From the NCBI GenBank assembly GCA_018457305.1, contig JAGYHM010000044.1:1-9425 (forward strand): a stretch of DNA of 9,425 nt, given 5' to 3'. The DNA is from Fusobacterium sp. Lineage in GTDB: Bacteria; Fusobacteriota; Fusobacteriia; Fusobacteriales; Fusobacteriaceae. This document shows positions 1 to 6,081 of the stretch, piece by piece (within the stretch, counting starts at the first letter, position 1; the number at the start of each line of letters is the position of its first letter). A program made the translations under genes and the position numbers. The notes below the pieces were generated by a model. It was not told where the DNA came from. It saw only the letters and a program-made list of their open reading frames with translations, and did no database searches.

Positions 1-27
1 TATTTTTATAAAATTTAATGTTTTTTA

Positions 28-145
28 GTGCGAGGCGACGGCACGCCGTCGCAACCAGCGAGGCAGTCTAAATAAAACTGCATCTAAGAATGCTCTAAAA
101 TTGCTTCGCAATTAAGAGCCTCTAAGACAGTGAAGCGGGCGAGCC
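28..145 (+). repeat. Family 2 hairpin repeat, expanded copy, upstream of cobT
   Basis: This GC-rich island in AT-rich DNA begins AGTGCGAGGCGAC and ends GGGCGAGCC. A perfect stem GCGACGGC/GCCGTCGC lies at 35-52. The ends match the copy at 1486-1539 (GCAACCAGCGAG near the start; AGCGGG and GAGCC at the end). About 60 bp of extra, more AT-rich sequence splits the middle. That insert folds by itself: GCAGT at 63-67 pairs with ACTGC at 77-81, and GCTCT/AGAGC plus AATTGC/GCAATT form a hairpin at 92-119 with a TTC loop. The element ends 28 bp before the cobT start, so it is probably in the cobT leader if a promoter lies near position 7 (TATAAA) or further upstream. Function is unknown. Confidence 0.7.
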
Positions 146-173
146 AAAATATTATAATAAGGAGAAAATAGAT

Positions 174-1232
174 ATGAAAGAAATTTTATTAAAAAAAATA
201 AATGGTATAGAAGAAGTTAATTTCTCCAATATTGAAAAAGTAAATAATGAATTAGCTAGAAAAATGAAACCAAAAGATAGTTTAGGAATTTTGGAAGATA
301 TTTGTAGAAAAGTTGGCTCTGTTTACGGCTATCCTTTAAAAAAATTAGAAAAGAAATGTCATCTTGTTGCAGCAGCAGACAACGGAGTGATAGAAGAAGG
401 AATCTCTTCTTGTCCACTTGAATATACTTCACTTGTTTGTGAGGCAATGTTAAATAGATTGGCTGCAATTGGAATTTTTACAAAAAATTTGAATGTTGAT
501 TTGAATGTTATTGATGTTGGAATTAAAACTGAAATAAAAAAAGATTACCCTAATTTATACAGAAAAAAAATAAAAAAGGGAACAAATAATTTTTATAAAG
601 AAAAAGCAATGAGTATAGAAGAATGTGTTTCTGCTATAAATGTTGGAATAGATATGATAAATGAAAAAGCAAAAGATTTTGATATTTTTTCAAATGGAGA
701 AATGGGAATAGGAAATACAACTACTTCATCTGCACTTTTATATTCTGTAACTAAGGGCGATATAGATATTATCGTTGGCAGAGGTGGAGGACTTTCAGAT
801 GAAGGTTTAAATAAAAAGAAAAAAATAATAATTGAAGCCTGTGAAAAATATGATACTTTTTCTATGGATATTATTGATATGATTTCAGCAGTTGGTGGAC
901 TTGATATTGCTTGTATGGTTGGAATGTATATTGGTTGTGCCTTAAATAAAAAAATAATACTAGTTGATGGATTTATATCTGGAGTGGCTGCCTTACTTGC
1001 TTGTAAACTAAATCCGAAAATTCAAAATTATTTAATTTTTACACACAGAAGTGAAGAAAAAGGTTTTGACATTATTTTAGATTTATTAAAAGAAAAAGTA
1101 TTTTTAGAAATGAATATGAAACTTGGTGAAGGAACAGGGGCAGTCTTTGCTTATACTTTTATTGATAATGCAATAGATATGTTAAATACTATGAAAAGTC
1201 CTGATGAGATTTACGAATTATTTTATAAATAA
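174..1232 (+). CDS. cobT: Nicotinate-nucleotide--dimethylbenzimidazole phosphoribosyltransferase (CobT)
   Basis: This cytosolic enzyme of the lower-ligand branch of cobalamin synthesis moves phosphoribose from nicotinate mononucleotide to 5,6-dimethylbenzimidazole (or a related base), giving alpha-ribazole phosphate. The 352-residue length is normal for the family. Visible family motifs are DNGV at 69-72, GEMGIGNTT at 175-183, [10 protein letters not shown] at 202-211, and LGEGTGA near 317-323. By analogy with Salmonella CobT, whose key glutamates are 174 and 317, the active-site glutamates here should be E176 and E319. The C-terminal EEKGF segment matches the AEKG stretch of known CobTs. ATG 174 is favoured by an AAGGAGA ribosome site at 159-165. 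No other cobalamin gene is in the window, and no cobalamin riboswitch is recognisable in the 173 bp upstream. A family 1 repeat begins at the base after the stop codon. Confidence 0.95.
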   Translation: MKEILLKKINGIEEVNFSNIEKVNNELARKMKPKDSLGILEDICRKVGSVYGYPLKKLEKKCHLVAAADNGVIEEGISSCPLEYTSLVCEAMLNRLAAIGIFTKNLNVDLNVIDVGIKTEIKKDYPNLYRKKIKKGTNNFYKEKAMSIEECVSAINVGIDMINEKAKDFDIFSNGEMGIGNTTTSSALLYSVTKGDIDIIVGRGGGLSDEGLNKKKKIIIEACEKYDTFSMDIIDMISAVGGLDIACMVGMYIGCALNKKIILVDGFISGVAALLACKLNPKIQNYLIFTHRSEEKGFDIILDLLKEKVFLEMNMKLGEGTGAVFAYTFIDNAIDMLNTMKSPDEIYELFYK

Positions 1233-1295
1233 GGGGCGACTGCGGAGATAAATCTCCTGTCGCCCTCTCTGGTGGGGGCGAAGCCCCCAAACCCC
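1233..1295 (+). repeat. Family 1 two-hairpin repeat after cobT
   Basis: Hairpin 1 (1234-1265) has outer arms GGGCGAC/GTCGCCC, an internal loop of TGC opposite a single T, and inner arms GGAGAT/ATCTCC. A short spacer leads to hairpin 2 at 1274-1288, GGGGGC-GAA-GCCCCC, followed by AACCCC. The element starts at the first base after the cobT stop. It could help end transcription or protect the mRNA 3' end, but no good T-run follows hairpin 2 on this strand, so a classical terminator is doubtful. Confidence 0.8.
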
Positions 1296-1330
1296 AAAAA
1301 AATATTTTCTATCTAAGATAAAAATTGTAT

Positions 1331-1336
1331 TATAAT
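1331..1336 (+). promoter_or_regulatory. Possible -10 box (TATAAT) for radC
   Basis: A perfect TATAAT lies 13 bp before the first family 2 repeat. If used, transcription would start near 1343 and both family 2 copies would sit in the radC 5' untranslated region. There is no good -35 hexamer and such boxes arise by chance in AT-rich DNA, so this is weak. Confidence 0.3.
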
Positions 1337-1348
1337 TTTATTTTAAAA

Positions 1349-1409
1349 TGTGAGTGCGACGCCATCGTGTCGCCAATCTGAGCCAGTGCCGAAGGCATGC
1401 AGGCGAGCC
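1349..1409 (+). repeat. Family 2 hairpin repeat, first copy upstream of radC
   Basis: Arms GCGACGC (1356-1362) and GTGTCGC (1367-1373) pair with one G-T wobble. A second small hairpin, TGCC-GAA-GGCA, lies at 1387-1397, and the element ends in GGCGAGCC. The AT-rich lead-in (TTTTATTTTAAA) and the first bases after the element (AAAGAAA) are shared with the next copy at 1486, so the repeated unit is longer than the GC-rich core. Confidence 0.75.
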
Positions 1410-1485
1410 AAAGAAATAAAAATAAAAAAATTTTTATTTAAAATAAATTAAAAAAATTAAATAGTACTTGTTGTTTTATTTTAAA

Positions 1486-1539
1486 GTGTAAGTGCGACGC
1501 CACCGCGTCGCAACCAGCGAGCAGCGGAGCGGGTGAGCC
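1486..1539 (+). repeat. Family 2 hairpin repeat, second copy upstream of radC
   Basis: A perfect stem GCGACGC (1494-1500) with GCGTCGC (1505-1511) is followed by AACCAGCGAGCAGCGGAGC and a terminal GGTGAGCC. Compared with the copy 137 bp upstream, the stem carries GCG where the other has GTG, a change that keeps pairing. The element ends 44 bp before the radC ATG. Confidence 0.75.
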
Positions 1540-1583
1540 AAAGAAAGAATTAAATCATAACTTTTTATTGTGGAAGTGATAAA

Positions 1584-2276
1584 ATGAGTGAAATAAAATT
1601 TGAAAATAATAATGGACACAGAAAAAGAATAAGAGAAAAATTTTTGAAAAATGGTCTTGACTCTTTACAAGAATATGAAATTTTAGAATTACTTTTAACT
1701 TATTCTATTCCTAGAAAAGATACAAAAGACTTAGCCAAAAATTTATTGAAAAAATATAAAAAAATAGAAAATATTTTAACACTTAACGAAAGTGAATTAA
1801 AAAATATAAATGGCTTAGGAGAAAGTTCAATTGTCTTTTTGAAATTGATAGGACAACTTCCATCTATCTTATATGAAAATAAATTAAAAGAAGATAATAT
1901 TTTAAAAATAAATAATAAAAATATTCTTTTAAAATATTTGAGGAGTAAAATTGCCTTTGATGAAATAGAAAGATTTTATGTTTTGTATCTTTCAAATTCA
2001 AATGAACTTATTGCTACAGAAGAAAAATCTTATGGAACTTTAGATAAGAGTGCAGTTTATCCAAGAGAAATTTATAAAGATATTATAAAGTATAATGCCA
2101 AGGCGATTGTACTTTCTCATAATCATCCCTCTGGAAATATAAAACCTTCAATGAGTGATATAGAATTAACAAAAGAAATAAAAAAAGGTGTGCAACTTTT
2201 TGATGCTATACTTTTAGAACATATAATAATAAGTAAAGATTCATATTTCAGTTTTTTGGAAAATGATTTAATATAG
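1584..2276 (+). CDS. radC: RadC family JAB/MPN-domain protein (UPF0758)
   Basis: RadC proteins join an N-terminal helix-hairpin-helix region to a C-terminal JAMM metal-binding fold. Their role is unsettled: the early link to DNA repair has been questioned and the JAMM domain suggests a metallo-hydrolase. Here the helix-hairpin-helix is around residues 66-90 (GLGES at 77-81). The JAMM signature HxHx7SxxD is complete, with H179, H181, S189 and D192 as expected zinc ligands and active-site residues. The 230-residue length is typical. ATG 1584 is supported by GGAAGTGA at 1572-1579, close to the full anti-ribosome consensus with 4-5 bp spacing. Two family 2 repeats precede the gene and a family 1 repeat begins about 4 bp after its stop, suggesting a single-gene unit. 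Nothing looks truncated. Confidence 0.93.
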   Translation: MSEIKFENNNGHRKRIREKFLKNGLDSLQEYEILELLLTYSIPRKDTKDLAKNLLKKYKKIENILTLNESELKNINGLGESSIVFLKLIGQLPSILYENKLKEDNILKINNKNILLKYLRSKIAFDEIERFYVLYLSNSNELIATEEKSYGTLDKSAVYPREIYKDIIKYNAKAIVLSHNHPSGNIKPSMSDIELTKEIKKGVQLFDAILLEHIIISKDSYFSFLENDLI

Positions 2277-2279
2277 AGT

Positions 2280-2353
2280 GGGGGAAACTGCGGTTTGCTT
2301 TGCAAACCTGTTTCCCATCTCTGCGAGGCTTGGGGCTCCGCCCCCCCCCCCCC
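2280..2353 (+). repeat. Family 1 two-hairpin repeat after radC, with a 13-C run
   Basis: Hairpin 1 (2282-2316) has outer arms GGGAAAC/GTTTCCC, an internal loop TGC opposite T, and inner arms GGTTTGC/GCAAACC around a TTT loop. The spacer TCTCTGCGAGGCTTGGGGCT is nearly the same as in the copy after trmN6. Hairpin 2 pairs GGGGC (2332-2336) with GCCCC (2340-2344). The C side then runs on as 13 consecutive C (2341-2353), far beyond what pairing needs. The arms differ fully from the cobT copy yet still pair. Confidence 0.8.
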
Positions 2354-2371
2354 AATTATAAAAAAAAGATT

Positions 2372-2445
2372 TTTAAGGCGAAGCCTTAAAGTGGATTGTC
2401 GCCACTGCGACACACCTGCGAGCAGGGCTTTGCCCGTGGCGAGCC
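2372..2445 (+). repeat. Family 2-like hairpin repeat upstream of ricT
   Basis: Three hairpins follow each other: TTTAAGGC-GAA-GCCTTAAA (2372-2390), TGTCGC/GCGACA (2397-2412) and GGGC-TTT-GCCC (2425-2435). The element ends GGCGAGCC like the other family 2 copies. The first hairpin is not seen in those copies. The middle hairpin is the GCGAC stem with its arms in the opposite order. The end is 29 bp before the ricT ATG. Membership in family 2 rests mainly on the ending, the GCGAC stem and the position. Confidence 0.6.
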
Positions 2446-2474
2446 AATTAAATAATTAAGGAGAATAAAATTTA

Positions 2475-3428
2475 ATGGAAAATAAAGAAAATCATAAAAA
2501 TAATTATAATCATAATAATCATGGTAAAAAAAATAAAAGTTCTGATCCAAATAAATTATATAATGTAGTTGCTGTTATGTTTGAGGCAACTAAAAAGAAA
2601 TATTATTTTGAAGTTTCAGAAGAAATGAAATTAAAAAAAGATGAAAAAGTTATAGTTGATACTGCAAGAGGAAAAGAAATAGGAATAATTTCTAATTTAC
2701 CTATTAAAATGAAAGAAAAAAATCTAATTTTACCTCTTAAACCAGTTTTAAGAAAAGCAACAGAATACGAGGCAAAAACTTATGAAGAATTAAAAGGAGA
2801 AGCTAAAAGAGCTGCTATAATTTGTAGAGAAAAAATAGATTTTCATAAACTTGAAATGAAACTGATAACTTCGGAAATAACTTTTGATAAATCAAAAATG
2901 ACTTTTTATTTTACAGCCAACGGTAGAGTTGATTTTAGAGAATTAGTTAAGGATTTGGCTAGTTCTTTTAGAACAAGAATAGAGTTAAGACAAATTGGTG
3001 TAAGAGATGAGGCAAGAATTTTAGGAGATGTTGGCCCTTGTGGAAAAGAATTATGTTGTAAAACTTTTTTAAATAAATTTGATTCCGTTTCTGTAAAAAT
3101 GGCAAGAGACCAAGGACTTGTTATAAATCCAACAAAAATTTCAGGAGTTTGTGGTAGACTTTTATGTTGTATAAATTATGAGTTTGCTCAATATGAAGAA
3201 GCTCTTAGAAAATTCCCTGCTGTTAATCAAAAAGTTAAAACAGAGTTTGGAGAAGGAAAAGTTGTGAGTATTAGTCCATTGAATGAATTTTTATATGTTT
3301 ACTTGGAAGAAAAAGGAATAACAAGATTTGATTTACAAGATATTACTTTTAATTTAAAAGAGGCTCACTCTTTAAAAAATATAAAAACTAAAGAAGAAAA
3401 AGAACACAGACATTTAGAGAAAGATTAA
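2475..3428 (+). CDS. ricT: PSP1-domain protein, RicT/YaaT type
   Basis: The protein belongs to the PSP1 family. In Bacillus subtilis RicT (YaaT) works with RicA and RicF as an iron-sulfur complex that adjusts RNase Y-dependent mRNA processing. Here the two cysteine clusters are intact: GPCGKELCC with C189, C194 and C195, and GVCGRLLCC with C226, C231 and C232, suitable for an Fe-S cluster. The N-terminus (about residues 1-27) is low-complexity and rich in Asn, His and Lys, probably disordered. The C-terminal tail is charged. The length of 317 residues is a little over the Bacillus protein (about 275) because of these ends. AAGGAG at 2458-2463 supports ATG 2475, although the spacing of 11 bp is long. 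The next gene is a yabB-type methyltransferase, close to the yaaT-yabA-yabB order of Bacillus. Partners RicA and RicF are not in the window, so the role here is inferred from the family. Confidence 0.9.
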   Translation: MENKENHKNNYNHNNHGKKNKSSDPNKLYNVVAVMFEATKKKYYFEVSEEMKLKKDEKVIVDTARGKEIGIISNLPIKMKEKNLILPLKPVLRKATEYEAKTYEELKGEAKRAAIICREKIDFHKLEMKLITSEITFDKSKMTFYFTANGRVDFRELVKDLASSFRTRIELRQIGVRDEARILGDVGPCGKELCCKTFLNKFDSVSVKMARDQGLVINPTKISGVCGRLLCCINYEFAQYEEALRKFPAVNQKVKTEFGEGKVVSISPLNEFLYVYLEEKGITRFDLQDITFNLKEAHSLKNIKTKEEKEHRHLEKD

Positions 3429-3435
3429 AGTAAAA

Positions 3436-3503
3436 GGGGGCAACAGCGGAAATTTTGTTTCCTGTTGCCCTTTATGGTTGGGGGCGAAGCACCCAACTCC
3501 CCC
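3436..3503 (+). repeat. Family 1 two-hairpin repeat after ricT
   Basis: Hairpin 1 (3438-3470) has outer arms GGGCAAC/GTTGCCC, a 3/1 internal loop (AGC opposite T, where other copies have TGC) and inner arms GGAAA/TTTCC. Hairpin 2 pairs GTTGGG (3477-3482) with CCCAAC (3491-3496) and has an inner GC-GAA-GC core (3484-3490), with one G-A mismatch. The element starts 8 bp after the ricT stop. The flank TTTATGG replaces the TCTCTGG seen in other copies. Confidence 0.78.
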
Positions 3504-3568
3504 TAGAAATTTATGATTAAAATTTATTATAGGATTATTATAGTTTTTTAAAATAAGAGAGAAAAAAT

Positions 3569-4255
3569 ATGAAAAAAGAAATTTTATTAAACGAAGATGA
3601 ATATATAGAAAAAATAAATGAAAAATATAAAATTATTCAAAAAGAAAAAGGTTTTAAGTTTGGAACTGATACCGTTCTTCTTTGTAAATTTATATCTGAA
3701 AATATAAATTTAGAAAAATATAAAAATATTTTAGATATAGGCACAGGAAATGGAATTATTCCAATTCTTTTATCTGAAAATTTGAAAATAAATAATTTTA
3801 TTGGAATGGATATACAAGAAGAAAATATTGAAAGAGCCAAAAAAAATATAAAATTAAATAATTTAGATAATTTATACTCGTTTGAATGTTGTGATATAAA
3901 AAAATATGAAAAGGGAAATTTCTTTGATTTAATAATTTCTAATCCGCCTTATATGGAGCAGAATGGAAAGAAGATAAATGATAATTCTCATAGAGCAATT
4001 TCAAGACACGAAATATTTTTAAACTTAAAAGATTTTATAAAAAATTCAAAAAGACTTTTAAAGCCGATAGGAAAACTCTGTTTTATTCATAGGACTTTTA
4101 AATTAGTAGAAATTATTAAAGAATTAGATGAAAATAAATTTTCAGTTGAAAAAATAATTTTTATTTATTCTGAAAATAAAGAAACGAACCTTATGTATGT
4201 TCAGGCTGTAAAAGGAAAACAAGTTAAATTAAAAATTGAAAATTATTTTATATAA
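3569..4255 (+). CDS. trmN6: tRNA1(Val) adenine-37 N6-methyltransferase-like protein (TrmN6/YabB family)
   Basis: This is a Rossmann-fold, SAM-dependent methyltransferase of the class that methylates exocyclic amines. Motif I is DIGTGNG at residues 56-62, and the catalytic NPPY motif is at 125-128, as in N6-adenine and N5-glutamine methyltransferases. The FGTD start of the fold (31-34), the HRAISRHEI stretch after NPPY and the LKPIGKLCFIHR strand match the YabB/YfiC group, which modifies A37 of tRNA1(Val). The 228-residue length fits. The neighbouring ricT gene supports this, as yabB is close to yaaT in Bacillus. The ribosome site is weak (AGAGAG about 3557-3562). The 60 bp upstream is AT-rich with TATTAT-type boxes that could be a promoter, but none is convincing. 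The tRNA target is inferred from family only; some members of this fold act on other RNAs. Confidence 0.82.
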   Translation: MKKEILLNEDEYIEKINEKYKIIQKEKGFKFGTDTVLLCKFISENINLEKYKNILDIGTGNGIIPILLSENLKINNFIGMDIQEENIERAKKNIKLNNLDNLYSFECCDIKKYEKGNFFDLIISNPPYMEQNGKKINDNSHRAISRHEIFLNLKDFIKNSKRLLKPIGKLCFIHRTFKLVEIIKELDENKFSVEKIIFIYSENKETNLMYVQAVKGKQVKLKIENYFI

Positions 4256-4259
4256 AAAA

Positions 4260-4323
4260 GGCGAACTGCGTCCTTCGGACTGTTCGCCTTCTCTACGAGG
4301 CTTGGGGCTATGCCCCAAACCCC
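4260..4323 (+). repeat. Family 1 two-hairpin repeat after trmN6
   Basis: Hairpin 1 (4260-4288) has outer arms GGCGAAC/GTTCGCC, an internal loop TGC opposite T, and inner arms GTCC/GGAC with a TTC loop. Hairpin 2 is TTGGGGC-TAT-GCCCCAA at 4302-4318. The inner part of hairpin 1 is identical to the inverted copy inside the S9 peptidase gene, while the outer arms of the two differ and still pair. On the minus strand hairpin 1 is followed by six T, so it could back up the terminator of the convergent WG gene. On the plus strand only TTCTCT follows. Confidence 0.8.
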
Positions 4324-4364
4324 AGAAGCAAAAATCAAAATATAACTTTTTTATATTATAAAAA

Positions 4365-4386
4365 GGGGCGACAACTAAGTCGCCCC
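4365..4386 (-). terminator. Rho-independent terminator of the WG-repeat gene
   Basis: A perfect 8-bp stem GGGGCGAC/GTCGCCCC with a 6-base loop lies 20 bp past the stop of the minus-strand gene. Read on the minus strand it is followed by a run of five T and then more AT-rich sequence. The arm sequence is the same as the outer stem of the family 1 copies at 1233 and 5922, so this terminator may derive from that repeat. Confidence 0.75.
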
Positions 4387-4406
4387 TAATATTTTTATTT
4401 AAAAAA

Positions 4407-5807
4407 TTATTTTTTAATTTCAAGAGTTTTCCATGCTCCCAAAATATTATTTTTAACTTGAACTTTTTTATCAGCAGTAATTTTAATTTTTTTATAAGGA
4501 CTTACATCTAAAATATTTCCATTTTTATCAGAAATATAAATTTTTTCTGGTGGAAATTTTAAATATTTTCCTTTTAAGATAGCATTGATTTTTTCTAAAT
4601 ATTTTTCTTTAATATCTTCTAAATAAATATAAATATGATTTTTATAAGATCTATCTGGAAATGCTACAAAAACTGCCCCTCCTCCCTTTATAATTGGAAC
4701 TGAAAAGCCACCAGTATTCCAATCAGAAACATATTTACTTTTTGATACATAACGAACAGAATAATATTTTACAGGAATAATAACTTTTTCATTTAAGTTC
4801 ATAACACCAATAAGTTTATCTTTTTTATTTGTCAGCTCTATATTGTTATTCATAAGAGTTTTTAAACGGTAATCTTTATATTTTTTTGTATCTATAATTT
4901 CATTAAAATTTTCATCAACAATTTTAGTAAGAATATCATTATCATATATTTTCCAAGTATTTTTAAAGAAAGGAGAGATAGAATATTTTTTATTTTTAAA
5001 TGTGTAAACAACTTTTTGATTTCTTTTATCAACCACAAAAACTTTATCTTTATTTTTAGCCAAAATTATATTAGAATTTTTAAACCAATCCTCAAATTTT
5101 GTATATTTTCCCAAAGGAATTAAAGTATTTAATTTGTCATCAAGTAAAGTGGCAAAATTATTTTTATAAAAAATTATTTGCTTACCACTAATTTGTTCAA
5201 CTTTATCATAAGCAGGTTTAATTAGTTCTTTTCCTTGAAAATCTACTAAGCCAATTTTTTTATCTTGTGTCCATACAGGAATATATTTTCTATCTTCAAA
5301 TTTATCATCTGGCCCATAAGGATTTACTAATTGAAGAGATAAATATTCATATTTACCGACTGGAATTATAAAATTTCCATTTTCATCAAGAAGTCCATAA
5401 CTTGTATCTCCATTAGGAAAGCCATCATCATCTCTCATCAACCATAAATTATGATTTAAAACTTTATCAAAAACAAGAAAACTAGATTTATGTAAAATCT
5501 TTCCGTCAGAATTTATTAAATAACAGTCAGGACGATTTTCTTTACTATAATTTTTACGATTTTTAGGTCTAATATAAATTAAATTCTTTGATAGAATTTC
5601 AATTCTCATTTCTTTAAATTTACAAGGAACAATTATTTTTCCATTTTTTTCTAAACCGTTTAATCCATTTTGAGAACTTACATAAATATTATTATAAACT
5701 TTTTCTCCAGCTTTAGAAAAATTAAAAACATTTTCGTTCCATTTTTCAGCATAAGATAAATTAGTTAAGAGCAAAAAACTTAAAATTATTTTAAATATAT
5801 TTTTCAT
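4407..5807 (-). CDS. Secreted or periplasmic WG-repeat protein
   Basis: The first 20 residues form a clear signal peptide: Lys near the start, a hydrophobic core (IILSFLLLTNL) and an SYA-type cleavage site before E21. No lipobox cysteine is present, so the product is exported rather than a lipoprotein. The mature part consists of degenerate WG repeats, the strand-turn-strand units with a G-L/V-D-x-x-G-x-x-I-x-P-x-x-Y/F pattern. Clear units are near 47-67 (GLEKNGKIIVPCKF), 136-154, 184-204 and 332-350. Weaker units are near 217-236, 255-275 and 293-312. Such repeats are predicted to form a beta-propeller-like fold, and no catalytic residues are known. The strong ribosome site AAGGGGAGGAG at 5817-5827 fixes the start. 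An extended -10 promoter is at 5844-5872 and a terminator at 4365-4386, so this is a single-gene unit. The ligand and purpose are unknown. Confidence 0.85.
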   Translation of the reverse strand: MKNIFKIILSFLLLTNLSYAEKWNENVFNFSKAGEKVYNNIYVSSQNGLNGLEKNGKIIVPCKFKEMRIEILSKNLIYIRPKNRKNYSKENRPDCYLINSDGKILHKSSFLVFDKVLNHNLWLMRDDDGFPNGDTSYGLLDENGNFIIPVGKYEYLSLQLVNPYGPDDKFEDRKYIPVWTQDKKIGLVDFQGKELIKPAYDKVEQISGKQIIFYKNNFATLLDDKLNTLIPLGKYTKFEDWFKNSNIILAKNKDKVFVVDKRNQKVVYTFKNKKYSISPFFKNTWKIYDNDILTKIVDENFNEIIDTKKYKDYRLKTLMNNNIELTNKKDKLIGVMNLNEKVIIPVKYYSVRYVSKSKYVSDWNTGGFSVPIIKGGGAVFVAFPDRSYKNHIYIYLEDIKEKYLEKINAILKGKYLKFPPEKIYISDKNGNILDVSPYKKIKITADKKVQVKNNILGAWKTLEIKK

Positions 5808-5843
5808 TTCTTTTTTCTCCTCCCCTTATTTTTTATTTATAAA

Positions 5844-5872
5844 ATTATAACATTAGTACTAAAAATTGTATA
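5844..5872 (-). promoter_or_regulatory. Promoter of the WG-repeat gene
   Basis: On the minus strand TATACA (5867-5872) is 17 bp from TATAAT (5844-5849), and the -10 is preceded by TGT, giving an extended -10. The ribosome site follows about 17 bp downstream, so the leader is short. Confidence 0.6.
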
Positions 5873-5900
5873 ATTTTAATGTAGATTTAAAATTTTTCTG

Positions 5901-5909
5901 TGATATAAT
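5901..5909 (+). promoter_or_regulatory. Extended -10 promoter for the MATE-S9 pair
   Basis: TGATATAAT is a perfect extended -10 (TGn followed by TATAAT). No good -35 hexamer is found 16-18 bp upstream, which is usual for extended -10 promoters. The predicted start near 5916 lies just before the family 1 repeat, so the repeat would be the first structure of the transcript. Confidence 0.55.
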
Positions 5910-5921
5910 TTAAGGAAAAAA

Positions 5922-5987
5922 GGGGCGACTGCGGAAACTTCGTTTCCTGCCGCCCTCTTTGGTGGGGGGCTTCGCCCCCCAACCCCC
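5922..5987 (+). repeat. Family 1 two-hairpin repeat in the MATE leader
   Basis: Hairpin 1 (5923-5955) has outer arms GGGCGAC/GCCGCCC with one A-C mismatch, a TGC-opposite-T internal loop, and inner arms GGAAAC/GTTTCC with a TTC loop. The spacer TCTTTGGT leads to hairpin 2, GGGGGGC-TTC-GCCCCCC (5964-5980), then AACCCCC. The other intergenic copies follow a gene's stop codon, but this one sits between divergent promoters and the MATE gene. On the minus strand hairpin 1 is followed by TTTTTT. Confidence 0.78.
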
Positions 5988-6011
5988 AAAAAATTATTTT
6001 TATAAAATTTA

Positions 6012-6046
6012 AGTGTGAGGCGACAGAATTTATACTCGGCAGAGTA
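6012..6046 (+). repeat. Probable remnant of a family 2 repeat
   Basis: The stretch TATAAAATTTAAGTGTGAGGCGACA (starting near 6001, given here only as a composite description) parallels the first 40 bases of the window: a TATAAAATTTAA box, then GTG-GAGGCGAC. The right arm and the GAGCC ending are missing. A small hairpin TACTC-GGCA-GAGTA occupies 6033-6046. It is likely a decayed family 2 copy upstream of the MATE gene. Confidence 0.45.
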
Positions 6047-6081
6047 CATCAAAATTATTTTTTCATAAATAAAAATTTTAA

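Larger units (their letters stand above)
1233..1583. other. Gene-free stretch between cobT and radC, filled with repeats
   Basis: These 351 bp hold one family 1 repeat (1233-1295) and two family 2 repeats (1349-1409 and 1486-1539), separated by AT-rich linkers. A TATAAT box at 1331-1336 lies just before the first family 2 copy, with no convincing -35. I see no coding frame with a ribosome site. Confidence 0.7.

Noticed and set aside
28..145. Cobalamin riboswitch upstream of cobT
   Set aside because: No B12-box-like sequence is visible, and the same repeat family precedes radC and ricT, which have no cobalamin link.
1349..1539. CRISPR array from the two adjacent family 2 copies
   Set aside because: There are only two imperfect units with an AT-rich spacer of about 76 bp, no uniform repeat length and no cas genes.
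2340..2353. G-quadruplex on the minus strand from the poly-C run
   Set aside because: A single uninterrupted run could form one only with G residues as loops. Nothing nearby supports a role, so it is kept only as a length-variable tract.
2123..2413. Minus-strand open frame of 96 codons across the radC end and the repeat
   Set aside because: It overlaps the JAMM domain of radC on the other strand, runs through the poly-C repeat and has no family resemblance.
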